DNA from: Azorinus chamasolen
Lineage: Eukaryota > Mollusca > Bivalvia > Cardiida > Solecurtidae
Assembly (NCBI GenBank): GCA_963576725.1
Contig: OY755243.1
Span: 82,199,945 to 82,263,944, forward strand
Direction: 5' to 3'
DNA: 64,000 nucleotides
Every line of letters begins with the position of its first letter. Positions within the stretch are counted from its first letter, which is position 1. The position numbers and the translations under genes are program-made. The notes beneath the pieces were generated by a model. That model was not told the DNA's origin. It worked only from the letters and a program-made list of their open reading frames with translations, and did no database searches. Shown piece after piece: positions 21,541 to 32,935 of the stretch.

Positions 21541-22651
21541 CACAGGGTGTCCAAAAAGAACTTGGGACAGTAAAATATTCACCAAGGTCGGGTCGACCAT
21601 AGACCAGTAGAAGTACCAAAAGTGTTAGCGCGCTCCAAGACATGATGCAACAACGTCCTAAAAATCCATACGGCGCACATCATCTGAGACAGATATTTCC
21701 AAATCGGCTGTGCATAATATAATGAAAAAGGAGTTCGAACAGTTCCCATACAAAATGCAAATCATGCAAAGCTTATCCATAACTGATCAAGTGAAAATTA
21801 ATGTTTTGTTGTTGGGCTTCTGACGTCATGGAGAACGCTTTCCCAGACGGTTGGTTTAGTGATGAGTCGCATTTCTTACCGGACATGCCCGCAAGCAAAA
21901 TATGAGAATTTGGGCAAGTGAGCAGCCCCATTCGTTTACCAAGAAACCGTTACATAGTGAAAAGGTCAGAGTGTGGTGTGCCATGTCGTCACATTAAGTG
22001 ATTGATCCGTATTTGTTAAGCGGTATGGTAAACTCAAAACGTTACTTGTCTGTGTTAAACAAGATGTTCATTTCTGTACTCCGCCGATGCTCTATTGATA
22101 TATAACTACTGCAACATGGGACAAAACAGCACAATGCAAATAAGGTGTTGGATGCATTATATGAAACGTTTGGAGGTCGATATCGAGTAAATTCCAGGAA
22201 ATACCCAGAGGCGAAGCACTGTACTAACAGCCCGGATCTCAATCCTTGTGATATTTTTCTGTGGGGTTATCTGAAGTCGTTAGTGTCCAACCCAAAGCTA
22301 ACTGACACATCTAAGCTCCTGCAAAACATCAGGAGAAAAGTTAAGAAGATCAGTATAGAAGCGTGTTCCAAGGTAAACAACTGTTTCAAAGAGAGGGAGC
22401 ACGAGAAGGGAAACTGGAAACGGTCAGAAATCTTGAAAACGTCATAAACTACTGAATTGACGTCATAGAAAAAAAGGAAATCTTAGTAAATTGTCATTTT
22501 TCTGAAAGATATATGAATGTAATCTTAAACTGGCACCAGATAAAACTTGCGATCTATTGTCTGTACATGTGCACGTTTTCATTGTTATAGCAGAACGTTC
22601 AGATATTATAGATAGGCATTGAAACTGTAAACTCTCTTTTTGGACTCCCTG
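21541..22651 (+). pseudogene. Tc1/mariner-type transposase element, decayed
   Basis: Termini CACAGGGTGTCCAAAAAGA and TCTTTTTGGACTCCCTG are near-complementary and flanked by TA. Translated fragments in shifting frames give a helix-turn-helix-like start, DGWFSDESHF, RIWASEQPHSFTKKPLHSEK, KVRVWCAMSSH and SPDLNPCDIFLWGYLK, the order of a DDE transposase of the mariner superfamily. The region expected to hold the second catalytic Asp reads QHG rather than QDG. Several frameshifts and stops show it is dead. The best-kept piece is the C-terminal 100 residues (22145-22447). Confidence 0.88.
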
Positions 22652-22667
22652 TACGTTTCAATTTTGA

Positions 22668-22770
22668 AATAAACTGCGCATGTTATTCGTTAATAACTTA
22701 ATGTCATTGTCACTGATATTAAATCAGTTACTAATGGCAATCCAATTATAATGAACTAGTTGTAACTGAA
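22668..22770 (+). repeat. diverged third copy of the 5.3/6.1 kb repeat
   Basis: TGAAATAAACTGCGCATG, AATGTCATTGTCACTGATAT and TAAATCAGTTACTAATGGCA match in order with the 307-base repeat at 5320 and 6065, at much lower identity. Confidence 0.5.
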
Positions 22771-22824
22771 TTAGGATCAATATAACGTGTATAAGCATTC
22801 TTTAACTTGAGAAAAGACAGGCAC

Positions 22825-23153
22825 ATAACCCTTTGCATTTTGAATAACTATTCATGTAATAAATAACTGCATATTTATATATTGACTTTTTTGTAATGGC
22901 ATTTGGGACACAAAATGATTTGTCACGGAAGAAACTATAGAATAACACTAGCAAACAGAGCAATTATCCCGGCCGGCGATACGGCACCTACGGATGTCTA
23001 TATCGGGGGCAAGAGTTAAGGAACAAAGCAATTATAGAAACACGAGCGATAAATGAACCAATCCCTAATAGAAGGGACCGTTTTAAACTACAAACAGTGT
23101 ATATCACGCTTGTATAGGTGGCAAAATGTACCCTATCCGATAAAGGGTTGAAA
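22825..23153. mobile_element. B2 MITE, decayed and interrupted
   Basis: Starts ATAACCCTTTGCATTTTGAA, then AACTATTCATGTAATAAATA, GTAATGGCATTTGGGACAC, AGAAACTATAGAATAA and CTAGCAAACAGAGCAATTA. A worn right end GATAAAGGGTTGAA lies near 23140. The hairpin is gone. From 23154 to 23504 I see nothing. Confidence 0.45.
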
Positions 23154-23504
23154 TTAGATATTTGTATTTTGCCAGTTCTGTCGTACCGCAAATGACTTCT
23201 CCACAGCTGCTCTGACCTGAATAGTCATCGAGTACATGTCTACGATGTCAAGTTTATTCTTTTTCAAACAAAACAGTTGTGCATGTTTAATATCCACTAG
23301 TAATTGTATCTTCTTGCCATTTATCGTTTATTAAATGTCGGTGTAGAAGTGTTTCATATAGTTTTCCCGTACTTTTAAATTATGACGTCATTTAAATGAT
23401 GACGTCGCTTGTTTACCTCTAACGTTTATTTTCAAATCATTTTCATTTTGGCAGACATCGTTATGCATGTTGTGGAGTTGTCTGGAGGGGGAATTTTATT
23501 TACA

Positions 23505-23787
23505 TTTTGACTTTGGTGAAAGTGGGATAAGGACGAGGTTGGGTACCCGTAAACCAGGTTTAAGTCCCCCAGTAGCTTATTTTGGTTGCTGGCCGTTCCA
23601 AGGCGGTACTCCTGCTTTCAGCCTACGGTCAATTTTGTTGTTTAATATGCTTAATGTTTAATGTTTTTCGTCTTGATATGCGTCCTGTTATGTTTTGTCT
23701 TGTGGCTTTACCGTTTCTTGTTTGATGGTGTTTGGTGCGGTGTCATTTCGTGTGTGGCTCTCCCTGTTTGACTATTTTTTCCATATT
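23505..23787 (+). mobile_element. old Naiad-family tail
   Basis: GTTTAAGTCCCCCAGTAGC, CTGGCCGTTCCAAGGCGGTA and, after a T- and G-rich stretch, GTGTGGCTCTCCCTGTTTGA correspond in order to the Naiad tail read in the plus direction. There is no CA tract. The frame at 23467-23661 is not a gene. Confidence 0.6.
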
Positions 23788-23937
23788 AACAGTTGATAGG
23801 CAGTTACAATGAATTTGGTGCATTCATAGATTTAACGGGTATGGCACAAACTAGTAATTATTTACTATTGTCCGAATAATGATAAACGACGCGCTATTAG
23901 TACCTGGTCTATTTAAATCATAGATAAAGAGCACTGT

Positions 23938-24186
23938 TTAACCCTTCGCTTGCTGAATTTTAAATGCACTTCTTCTTCTTTACCCATGCCCTGTGGTATA
24001 ATTACATATATCTTCACTGTCTACAATTATTTCTCTGTGCAATCACTGCTGTGGAGTGCACTGTTTGCACAATCAATTTGTAAATAGTACAGACCCTGAT
24101 GAGACAGCTCATGCAGGAGCTGTCTCATCTGGGTCTTCACTATTTACAGGTAGGTATATTGACGTGAACAGCAAGCGAAGGGTTAA
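23938..24186. mobile_element. B3 hairpin MITE
   Basis: TTAACCCTTCGCTTGCTGAA to AGCAAGCGAAGGGTTAA: 17-base terminal inverted repeats including TTAA. The hairpin is GAGACAGCTCATGCAGGAGC with TGTCTCATC. Outside it lie GTAAATAGTACAGACCC and CACTATTTACAGG. The intervening left arm GTGGAGTGCACTG is common to the three B3 copies. Confidence 0.95.
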
Positions 24187-24229
24187 AGTGCTATAGTTTA
24201 AATATGGAAAACGATTCACTTGATCACAC

Positions 24230-25080
24230 ATTACCAGTCAATCATGAAGTATGGATAAACACTAAGCACATTGACATCTAGCAAGGACATTTTACCAAGT
24301 GTAATTGCTTCCCCGCGTTGTTCAATATGTATAACCAAGCAAAGGCAAACTAATAATGGTAAAAACAACGGAAATGGGGTATAAATCTTTTTGTCTATTT
24401 GGTTCAACTGGTACCGTAAAGTGATCTTCCAATATGCTTCATTGATCACAGAAAAGAGAGCAATCTCTCGACGACTTGTACCAAAGACTTTGCGTGATGG
24501 TATATATTATTATATTATGTTGGTAAAACAGTCCAACACTTTTGTCGGACGAATTCAATTTACAGTTTCTGTTAACAGTCGAGCGCAATAATTCAAAGCC
24601 ATATATGTGATGGAGGTGTCAAGAAAGGGTTTTCAATCACTAATAAATCGTTACTTTTTGAGAAAGCATGACTTCAAATAATCGTTGTGTCGTAACAGTT
24701 CCACCTGATAATATAATAAACGAGAACCACAGGAAAACTATTGCAATTGCGAAATGCAGGGAAAAGCTCAGGTTATCGCATAACTGCCAGAATGTAACAC
24801 ATATTGAACCACTTTATGTGCTATTCTCTTCTTATTTCTGTTCTGAACTCAACTAGTACTTTTCTGAAAGGTTTTATGAAAACGAAAACAACTCAAAACT
24901 ATGACAAAACACTTTCAACGAAAATGCCATTACATATGTGAAACGAAATAGATGAATGACACAAATGACACTTGATTACAGAATTTCAGAGTACTGATTT
25001 CCTTCCATTGTTAATACAAATCGTTACAAGAGTAATTTTCGGAAACATCCACTTCGTTTTACATCACACAGAGTTCCTAA
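24230..25080 (+). repeat. ancient long dispersed repeat, copy B
   Basis: Matches 7200-8930 in order (AATTGCTTCCCCGCGTTGTT at 24301, GTGATCTTCCAATATG at 24420, CAGTCGAGCGCAAT at 24576, CTGCCAGAATGTAAC at 24783, GATTACAGAATTTC at 24972), but without the five hairpin units present in copy A. It therefore gives the uninserted state for those sites. Confidence 0.65.
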
Positions 25081-25399
25081 CTACTACAGGACTTTTCAGT
25101 GCCTGATAATAAGTTATTGACATTCCAAAACGTATCTCTAGTAGCACATGGATAAGAAATAAAAGAGGTTCTCACGCGTCCAAGTACTCAAAATATGTAA
25201 CTATATGAAATCCATTTAACAGAGCCGTCCATGTATATATCAGTTTATTTGCATAACTGCCATACGTATCAGTCCTCATGGTGCTGTCCAAAATAATAAC
25301 TAACGTATGCCCCGAAAGCAAGATTTATCATGTTTAAAATTTAAGAAATGGCACATGATAACTCTACAGTAACATCGGAAACACGAATGGAGTGACCCC

Positions 25400-25560
25400 T
25401 CGCATATACGAGCGTTGTTCGGAAAGTGTTGGAATATTTTATTTTTTGACATTTCCGTATGAATTTTTCAATAAGCATGAGCGGGACAAAATTACATCAG
25501 TATTGAAACTCTGTATAACTAGGAGTTTGTTTTATAAGTATGGTCCTTATTAAGTCTGCA
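25400..25560 (+). mobile_element. mariner-like 5' end fragment
   Basis: TACGAGCGTTGTTCGGAAAG followed by TTTTTTGACATTTCCGTAT resembles the outer end of mariner elements of the type beginning TACGAG..GTTC.AAAAGT. No transposase follows that I can recognise. Confidence 0.4.
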
Positions 25561-25840
25561 AACTAGAGGAAATTTATGCTGACGTTTTTACGGGAAACTG
25601 CTTGATGTTAACGACGTAATTTCCGGTCTTCACTGTAACAAGTAGAGAAATTTAGTGACTTCATGAAGAATGAATCCAGAACGACGATATGCCGTTTTGG
25701 TTTTGACGGGTTTTAGCAGATTAGAGACAATCTATGATCCAAAATACATATGGTGCTGTAGCTATGTCAATGACCCTGATTTATTAGTGGTACAACTCAC
25801 ACAAGTGTGCCTTGTATGTTCTACACCGACAGTATATTAG

Positions 25841-25906
25841 CAGCTCCGTAAACCACTCATCTAAAACAAATATTAGCAGCTCCGTAAACCACTCATCACA
25901 AACAAA
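25841..25906 (+). repeat. 33-base tandem duplication
   Basis: GCAGCTCCGTAAACCACTCA occurs twice in immediate succession with AAACAAATATTA or AAACAAAAG between. Confidence 0.9.
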
Positions 25907-26004
25907 AGATAACATTTCTTTAATGATCAATGCATGAATAAATACTGGTATGTATGCTTCATGTAGAATATTGGTAATGCAGAGAAATGCTATAACGGGG
26001 GTTT

Positions 26005-26098
26005 GTTGCACAATTTTCGTCCCGCATGAAGGCACCACTTGCCTAATAGATGAAGAATTAGAATTCTTTTAAGTAGTGTTTGAAGAGGTAATTTACTG
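26005..26098. mobile_element. right half of a P-type MITE
   Basis: TTTCGTCCCGCATGAAGG, CACCACTTGCCTAA and GAAGAGGTAATTTACTG before TA. The left half is not present. Confidence 0.5.
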
Positions 26099-27690
26099 TA
26101 TGAAATTATCTCAAAGAGGGATTTAAGCGCATAATAAACGTCAAAAGCGCATACAGTCTGTCGTAGGATATAATTAGCCAGTTCATATGATTGGTCTGGC
26201 GTTATTGATTCAGCTTTGAGCATGATACAGCAACGAAGAACGGTAGTAAATAGGGTATGAAAGAAATCGTATCTACAATACTAGATAAAATGCGTGTTAA
26301 TATTTAATGTTCTGTGTTACGCAATGTTCGTGACGTTATCGACCGATATGAACTAGTATTCAAGTAAATCAGAAATTTTAATAAAGCTGCATATTCAAAG
26401 TGCACTCAGATCAGAGTGTGCTAATGGAATGACAGAAACTCTATATCGTTTATATACCATCATAAAACATCATGTAATTACTATTCATGATGTCATACAT
26501 TAAGTAAAGAGTTAAGTCCTTGGATGAGTTAATTATGTTTTATTCGAAGAATGTTGTATCTATGTAAACGCAGACTTGACATATTCGTATTTCTGTATGT
26601 TAACCTTCGCCTCGGCAATTCATGCAGGCTAAATTGCAGTTAATGCTACAGTCTGGCAAATACCATCAATTTTGATTACAGCACCGGAACTGCATTCAGG
26701 TAATTACGGATCTGCAAATGCCAATCTATTTGCCCGACAGAACAAGTCCTTTACATAACAATATATCAGAATATGTTGCTATGGACATGTTTGCGACCGC
26801 ATGTATACTATCTACAGTGATACGCAAAGGTAAGCAACATTTTCGTTATTACACATTTTGTATAAGTTACCGTTATATACACGACTAACTGGCCATATCG
26901 GATTTTTATTTTTAATCTTAAATTCACACCTGTGGGTAACGCTATACGTGAGCAGTACATTATTCGAATAACGGTTCATTTTCTTCACTGAAGATGGCAA
27001 GATGAGACACAATATAAAAACTTACAGTTTCTAAGTCTTAGAGAGAAAATGTATAGATAAAGGGATAGATTAATTGAACCATATAATGTAACATAGAAAA
27101 TGCAAGTAGTAAACACTGGTTGATAGACCGGTCACAAAAACACCCAGGTTATACATTAAATAATAATAAAGCACCAGAGAGAAAAAACAAATGAAACACA
27201 GGGAATATAAACATGGAAGCCTAAACAAAGAAATATACAATAAAAGACAGAAACGAACACCAGCTTTGAAACCCAGAACATATTTTAAGATGCATATTGT
27301 GTAAAAGTAACACCAATGTTGCGTTGATTTGATTAAATAAATTCTATAAATTCACCGCCGTGGCCTTTTTCCAGATCGACTGATTCCGTTATAATTGCAT
27401 GCTATAAATTCACCTCGATGTATTTTTTTCAAGCTGGTATGTCGTGTATATGTTCAACAATACCACGTGACAAATTATGTGATTGGTTTTGATATTCCAT
27501 GTTTTCCTTAATCTTCACAAAGTAGTGAATATACCTGTTTTGTGATATTCAATATACCTTCAATTCCTTACAATAAGTCATTGTATGTGAATATAATTCG
27601 ATAGTAGATATTAATGCATGATGTTGATCTGTTGATTTAATTTAAAAAAGTTTCAAACATAAAAATCCTTCCATAGCGGTAGACGAGTCA
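26099..27690. other. no gene or element recognised
   Basis: AT-rich, with no palindromic MITE and only short unsupported frames (25990-26223, 26812-27012). This is the longest stretch in the window without a recognisable element. Confidence 0.5.
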
Positions 27691-27703
27691 CTAATAATTT
27701 TGC

Positions 27704-27772
27704 ACACAGTGTAGAACCAGATGAGAGGACTCCTAGAGTAACCCTCTCGTCAGCGTCTGTACTGTTTGTCCT
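27704..27772. mobile_element. B5 hairpin core
   Basis: ACACAGTGTAGAACCAGATG, GAGGACTCCTAGAGTAACCC and GTCAGCGTCTGTACTGTTTG form the B5 palindrome. The outer ends are not distinguishable. Confidence 0.6.
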
Positions 27773-27937
27773 GTAAAGCGTTTTTGTAAATCGATATGTG
27801 AATATTCACGGTAAGCTTGAAATACCCCCATTTAAAGCTCCGGCATTGAGAATGTTAAACAATTCAAGAAAGTAGTAGCTAAATTGGATTAAAAAACATA
27901 TCAGTCAACATGTATGCTTATATATACTGAAAAACGA

Positions 27938-28157
27938 CCACTCGATATATTGATAGAGCAGATGTTTGTTTAATGCAGAACGAAGTTAATACAGAAGTTA
28001 CACATTTCTGCATAATGTTAAAATAAAGTACCTAGTTATAGTTAACTTTCAGTCCGAAGGACCGCTCAGCCGACTGTACATAATGTTAACTCTGCATTAG
28101 GCTACCACGTGTTTAAAATGTCGAATCAGAACTTGTTTGAGTGGGTGTTTTACTATA
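27938..28157. mobile_element. diverged P-type MITE with extra sequence
   Basis: ACGACCACTCGATATATT at the left, CAGATGTTTGTTTAATGCAG and CTCTGCATTAGGCTACCACG as arms, and GTGGGTGTTTTACTA at the right. The centre holds about 60 bases including a second small palindrome (GTCCGAAGGAC). Confidence 0.5.
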
Positions 28158-28261
28158 TCTATAAATCCATGCATGAGTAGACAAGTGTTTAATTGTACAA
28201 ACAATACTTTCCAGGATCATTTAGCACTTAGTTCGGTTTCACGACACCGGTAATACAAATA

Positions 28262-28494
28262 CAGTAGAACCCCTCTAATACGACCAATTAATAAATACAC
28301 ATGGTTGTCTTTATAAGCAGGTGGTTGCTTAATACAGGACAAAAGTAATGCAGAAAGTTCCTCTAGGAGATTTCTGCATTACTTTTGTCCTGCATTAAGC
28401 TACCACCTGCATCTAGCACCCAGAATTATAAACCCCGTTAATGCGACCACATAAAAGACCTCTTTTAGGTGGTCGCATTAATGGGGGTTTACTG
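28262..28494. mobile_element. P-type MITE with duplicated right end
   Basis: CAGTAGAACCCCTCTAATAC after TA, arms GCAGGTGGTTGCTTAATACA and GTAATGCAGAAAGTTCCTCT. After CACCTGCATCTAGCACC the terminal block appears twice in opposite orientation (AAACCCCGTTAATGCGACCA and TGGTCGCATTAATGGGGGTT), making a second hairpin at 28429-28490. Ends ACTG before TA. Confidence 0.9.
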
Positions 28495-28502
28495 TATCAG
28501 TA

Positions 28503-28727
28503 TTGAACCCTTCATCTGCTGAATATTTAACACTGGGTCATCCTTATCTGATTATAATTCAAACAAAAAAGTTTTGTAAAACATATAAAACCAATATCAC
28601 TGAAGAAAATAATTATTATGACAAACAGTGCAAACCTTGAACAAATGGTTCCCACGGAAACTCTTTGATCTGGAGCCATGCTGCTTTCAATGGTCTTTAA
28701 TACTTGTTCCCATACATTAAGGGTTAA
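28503..28727. mobile_element. B5 MITE, diverged
   Basis: Starts TTGAACCCTTCATCTGCTGA, ends ATTAAGGGTTAA. The centre GACAAACAGTGCAAACC and GGTTCCCACGGAAACTC keeps only traces of the hairpin. Confidence 0.6.
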
Positions 28728-28786
28728 GCAGAGTAATGCAAACAATCAACTGCGTGTGAATTACTACTGGCACTTGATATGTAATA

Positions 28787-28974
28787 CAGTGAAACCTCTC
28801 TAATCCGGAAATTACATTTAGTATACATATCGGTGTTGGAGATAGGTGGCAACTTAATTCAGGGTGTAAATCATGCAGTGAGCTCCTCTAGGAGCTTTCT
28901 CCATGACTTTCGCCCTGCATTAAGCAGCCGTCTGCGTAATTTTATCTCATTTCCGGTTAAGAGGGGTTTTACTG
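28787..28974. mobile_element. P-type MITE, AACCGGA subfamily
   Basis: CAGTGAAACCTCTCTAATCC after TA, centre GTGAGCTCCTCTAGGAGCTT, right end TAAGAGGGGTTTTACTG followed by CA where TA is expected. An open frame at 28833-29036 is read through it and is not a gene. Confidence 0.9.
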
Positions 28975-29186
28975 CAATACATAAAGTCACCGATAGATAT
29001 TTATCAAGGACAAACTCATATAGTATCACGTCTTGATTTGAAACCATCAGCTTAAATTAATTAGAATATAGAATTGCTAACAACCATGCTAGGAGCGACC
29101 TCTTCAGACAGCATTGATTCAGGTCAGGCGTCGGGTATTGGCGTTTCATCCAGATCGGAGACATGATTAGTAATTATATAATAGTA

Positions 29187-29309
29187 TACTCTCGCTACTG
29201 CGACCACATAATTTATTAACATATAATTATATGCAGGTGGTCGCTTAATATATAAACTTTGTCCTACATGTATACCTCTTTTGAGTGGTTGTATAAGCGA
29301 GACTTTACT
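29187..29309. mobile_element. P-type MITE, centre deleted
   Basis: TATACTCTCGCTACTGCGAC left and GTATAAGCGAGACTTTACTA right, with GCAGGTGGTCGCTTAATATA and a TTTGTCCTACAT remnant between. Confidence 0.65.
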
Positions 29310-29530
29310 ATACTCATATGATAATCGAATCAAATATAGGTACATGTATATGCTGAGTAATGGGTTCCACTCACTGCTTGTGCAAATATATAGATATGAG
29401 TTTACAGTTTTTGCCATGACAAAAACTTCCTATTTCCATTTGCCATTACAAATATTCATGATGTATTTATTTCTTACATGGATATTAATCAGGTACAGTG
29501 TTCAATGGTCTCCATGTTTATGTTTATTTC

Positions 29531-29728
29531 AGCAGAGCAACAGATAAATGTGCGTACTCAAATACTAAAATCGCCTTTTCCCCATCAAACCTTATGTTGT
29601 GCTCACTCTTTAGAATCGTCTAAAAGAGACTATTCTAAAGTGTGGCCACAACATAGGGTTTGCTGGAGAAATAAAATAATTGATATTGAAAATGTTTTAA
29701 TTTACGCATCTTATCTGGACCTCTGTTC
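29531..29728. mobile_element. F-type hairpin MITE
   Basis: Outer ends GCAGAGCAACAGATAAATGT and ATCTGGACCTCTGTTCC are imperfect inverted repeats. The arms run CCCCATCAAACCTTATGTTG...TAGAATCGTCT and AGACTATTCTAAAG...ACATAGGGTTTGCTGGAG. The plus-strand frame at 29478-29939 crosses it and has no domain. Confidence 0.75.
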
Positions 29729-30639
29729 CGTATTTGGCATTCTGTACCTGCCATATGGTCATATAATGAGTATACACACCTTCCAAATACATCACAAACA
29801 CTATGGCTACATTAAGCAACGGTATCTGACCCTTTTTAACAATATTACTAGAATGTTTTATCATGGAAAAGACACATTAAGTAAATGTCAACATCCTGTA
29901 CCAATCTATATCACATCTTCAATTTACGTCCAATTCTGATAAAAATAACCCAATGGAAAAGCATTATATCCTGAAACAAAAAGCGTCTCCAGGTTATATT
30001 CCCTTGACATTTAATATCGTGTAATACATTGCGGTTAAACATTTGCAATATACTTTTACATGTTTTATTGCAAATGAGAAGTTGCTTGTTGATCTGTATA
30101 ATGAACCGATGAAAAGGACACATACCAACGGAAATCTAACGAATTATTCTATGCACAATATGAAAAGCCGTGTTGTGATGATATATGTCTGAATTTGTAA
30201 AACTTACTTCAGACTTTTATGAGAAACTTATATCAAGTGCGTTTAAGTCCAAATGTCTGTTACTGGCGCCACGAGGACTCTTATGGGACCATGGTAGGAG
30301 TCGTGTTTATTATGCTTAGTATTTGAAATAGATAAAATATATAATAAATGCTAGGACCGAACACGTAAAGTATTGAGCCTGTCAGTATGTAGAAAATATA
30401 TGGAAGTGGCGGTGAACTGTGTTTGATGGCAGTATCGTTTATTTTTAAAACAAAAAGCTGGTGTATTATGTCCGGTACTAATGGGTGGCCCTACAAAACT
30501 TGCGTAAAATTAAACTAATTGCTTGGGAGGCTATAAGGTGGTTATTTTCATGTTGATGCATTTTTATACTCCTTAGCTCACGATGAGATACTCGGTTATT
30601 TTGCGTCGCGTCTTGATACGCTGTTTTGACAGTCAGACA
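29729..30639. other. no gene or element recognised
   Basis: Short frames only; no hairpin or TTAA-bounded unit found. Confidence 0.5.
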
Positions 30640-31115
30640 TTTTCACAAAGTGTTATGTTGTTTTGCTTTAGCTCATATCCCGTTAAGTAAAACTTAACAA
30701 TTTGCAGTGTAGTTTGGATCCTGCTCAGATCAGGAGCGTAGCTAGCGATACGCACTTATGCACGTGCGTTACATCAATCTAAAAGGTGAAAACATTACTA
30801 TGGTAAACATGTTTAGCGGAATAGACTTTCATAAACGTTCTGTCTTGTCATGTAAGCTTTAACCCATTCCCTTACATTGGCGCCTTTTGACGCCTCTGTA
30901 AAAGTCACCTGTTGAAACAGTTGTGATAAATAGTTTATCACAATGGTTTCAAAACTACACAATTTCCCCGGGCCCCTATAGCCACAGTGCGTACAATACA
31001 TTTGGATTCAGCTACGCTCCTGGAAATGCCGAGTTATTCTGAAATTCTTCTCGAGCCAAACTATTTGTAAAGGTTATCACAATTAATTGATGCCGTGCTT
31101 AGCCGCTTAAGGAGT
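30640..31115. mobile_element. B6 MITE split by element G
   Basis: AGTGTAGTTTGGATCCTGCT at the left of the insertion and AAATGCCGAGTTATTCTGA at the right together give the B6 left arm. The 292-base element G lies between. The outer ends of B6 are worn. Confidence 0.55.
30731..31022. mobile_element. element G: composite with CAGGAGCGTAGCT inverted ends
   Basis: Left end CAGGAGCGTAGCTAGCG and right end AGCTACGCTCCTG are 13-base perfect inverted repeats. Inside, from TTAACCCATTCCCTTACATT at 30859 to about 30955, is a B4 MITE with a deleted hairpin centre (GATAAATAGTTTATC), then CCCGGGCCCCTATAGCCAC. The copy at 55253 has the same join, so B4 was already part of the element when it spread. The ends recall hAT-like elements, but I see no 8-base target duplication. 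Confidence 0.65.
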
Positions 31116-31483
31116 AATAACCTGGAATACGCTGTTTTTCTTATAATTTTATGCATGAATGTATCACGTACAAAAACAAGTGCGATCACAGCTGCGCATG
31201 TGACACCTGCCAGCAGCCATGCTGGACTTTGACCTTTGACTTTGAAGTATGACCTTGACCTTAGCATTTCACCATTCTAAGATTGCAGCTCCCTCTCGTG
31301 TTTGCACATGTCAGATATTAAAAAAATGATCACAAGATTAAACGTGAAACATAAAATGAGACAGAATGTTATTCAAAATATTAAAAAGGGAGAGGGGACA
31401 TTGTATTGTGACAAGGGAGTCATTATTGTTGTTATATTATGACCGGGGGTCAAACATTATGAGCACTTGTCATAATAGTATGA

Positions 31484-31591
31484 CAGGTGATCACTATAGG
31501 AGCGTTTTGTATTACTTTTGACCTACATTACCTGCCTTACACATCCATTATTAGACCTAGTTTTGATGGCGGCTTAAGACTTGTTCTACTG
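31484..31591. mobile_element. right half of a P-type MITE
   Basis: ATCACTATAGGAGCGTTTTG starts at the palindrome centre, then ATTACTTTTGACCTACATTA, and GGCGGCTTAAGACTTGTTCT to ACTG before TA. The left half is missing, as at 10644 and 26005. Confidence 0.65.
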
Positions 31592-31912
31592 TATATTCTA
31601 ACAAACATTGTGTACCTGATGTTTGCATCTTAAAGAAAATGATTAATTAAAACAAGTATGGTCGGATTTTACATCGTACGTCTATGGGATTTGTTGAAGA
31701 TTCAAATCAAATGGATAACCGATTGTCAATGAGCGTACATGGTAGTAACTTACAAGAAAACTATCAACCGTTCTGTACAAAAGAAGAGACCATCAACCAA
31801 CTCGGATAAATATCATTTGAAAACATTTCATAATAAAAATGATGCACTACTACTGAATGATGGTATGTCAAACAATATACTCCTGGTCAACCGTTGAAAT
31901 AAGGAACGAGTC

Positions 31913-32162
31913 TTAACCCTTCGCTTGTCATTCACGCCAATATACCTACCTGTAAATAGTGAAGACCCAGATGAGACAGCTCCTGCAGGAGCTGTCTCAT
32001 CAGGGTATGCACTATTTACAAGTTGATTGTGCAATCAGTGCACTCCACAGCAGTGATTGCACAGCGAAATACTTGTACACAGTGAAGATATATGTAATTA
32101 TATAACAGGGCATCGGTAAAGAAGGAGAAATGTATTTTAAAATTCAGCAAGAGAAGGGTGAA
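31913..32162. mobile_element. B3 hairpin MITE
   Basis: TTAACCCTTCGCTTGTCATT left, AGCAAGAGAAGGGTGAA right. The palindrome GAGACAGCTCCTGCAGGAGC with TGTCTCATC is perfect. It is inverted relative to the copies at 23938 and 41037. A minus-strand frame across it (31828-32034) is the hairpin read as protein. Confidence 0.93.
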
Positions 32163-32229
32163 TTTATTTTGTTTGTAGTTCTCTTACACATATTTTGTTT
32201 TGTATCGTGACTCTTTGCAGTTCCAATTA

Positions 32230-32345
32230 TTCGCTTTACTCCATAAATATGTCTTTGCAAAAAGAGTAGACTCGTCCGATCAGGGTTTGCTGTATGATAT
32301 GATATAGATCTACTTCTACAGTTTCTGCCTGAGTCTTAATTGTTG
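32230..32345. mobile_element. half of a B2 MITE
   Basis: GCTTTACTCCATAAATATG, CTTTGCAAAAAGAGTAGAC, GATCAGGGTTTGCTGTATGA and CTACAGTTTCTGCCTGAG. The arms are shortened and the outer right end is missing. Confidence 0.6.
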
Positions 32346-32406
32346 TACATGAGAATGTTAAATACTTTCGGTTATCCAAATAGTAGCGAGTGCCGTATAT
32401 CAGGAT

Positions 32407-32654
32407 TTAACCCTTTCATTGTGTTCTATATTTACACCAATGAGTATATATAATGAGTTTATATCATTGACCTGATATGAAAGTGGCATGTATTTCAAAT
32501 TTCATTTTGAATATTCATTACTATTATAGAAACTAAAGAAGCACGTATATCAAATTTCATTAGCAAACCGCGCAGGCCCTTTTCAGACGACTCGTATAGG
32601 GTCTTTTCTGTTTGCAGATACGTGCAAAGACGCTTATCTGAAGGAAAGGGTTAA
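32407..32654. mobile_element. B1 hairpin MITE
   Basis: TTAACCCTTTCATTGTGTTC to AAGGAAAGGGTTAA. Contains TGAATATTCATTACTATTAT, CATTAGCAAACCGCGCAGGC and TTTCAGACGACTCGTATAGG, a worn centre. Confidence 0.8.
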
Positions 32655-32935
32655 AATTGTAGTCGCACGGTCTTAACAAAGTACACACTATAAAATGAGC
32701 TGATATAAAGGTGTACTCGATTTGGAGAAAAACATTTATTTTCGTCTTCCGCACATTAGTTTTATGTCGGTCATAAATTCAACTTATATGTGCAGAAGAA
32801 GATGTTTATTGGCACCGTTTATCCGGAAACATTTTTGCAGACCAAATAAGTAACAACTATTCACTCCTAAAACATTAGCGTAGATAAAATGTTCTGACGT
32901 AATAATATATATCTGATATCAAATTTGGAAGCAAT

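Noticed and set aside
23938..24186. Hammerhead ribozyme suggested by CTGATGAG in B3, B5 and B6 hairpins
   Set aside because: The required GAAA-containing strand is absent and CTGATGAG is simply part of a palindrome arm. I also saw no hammerhead in the Naiad tails, in keeping with what is published for Naiads.
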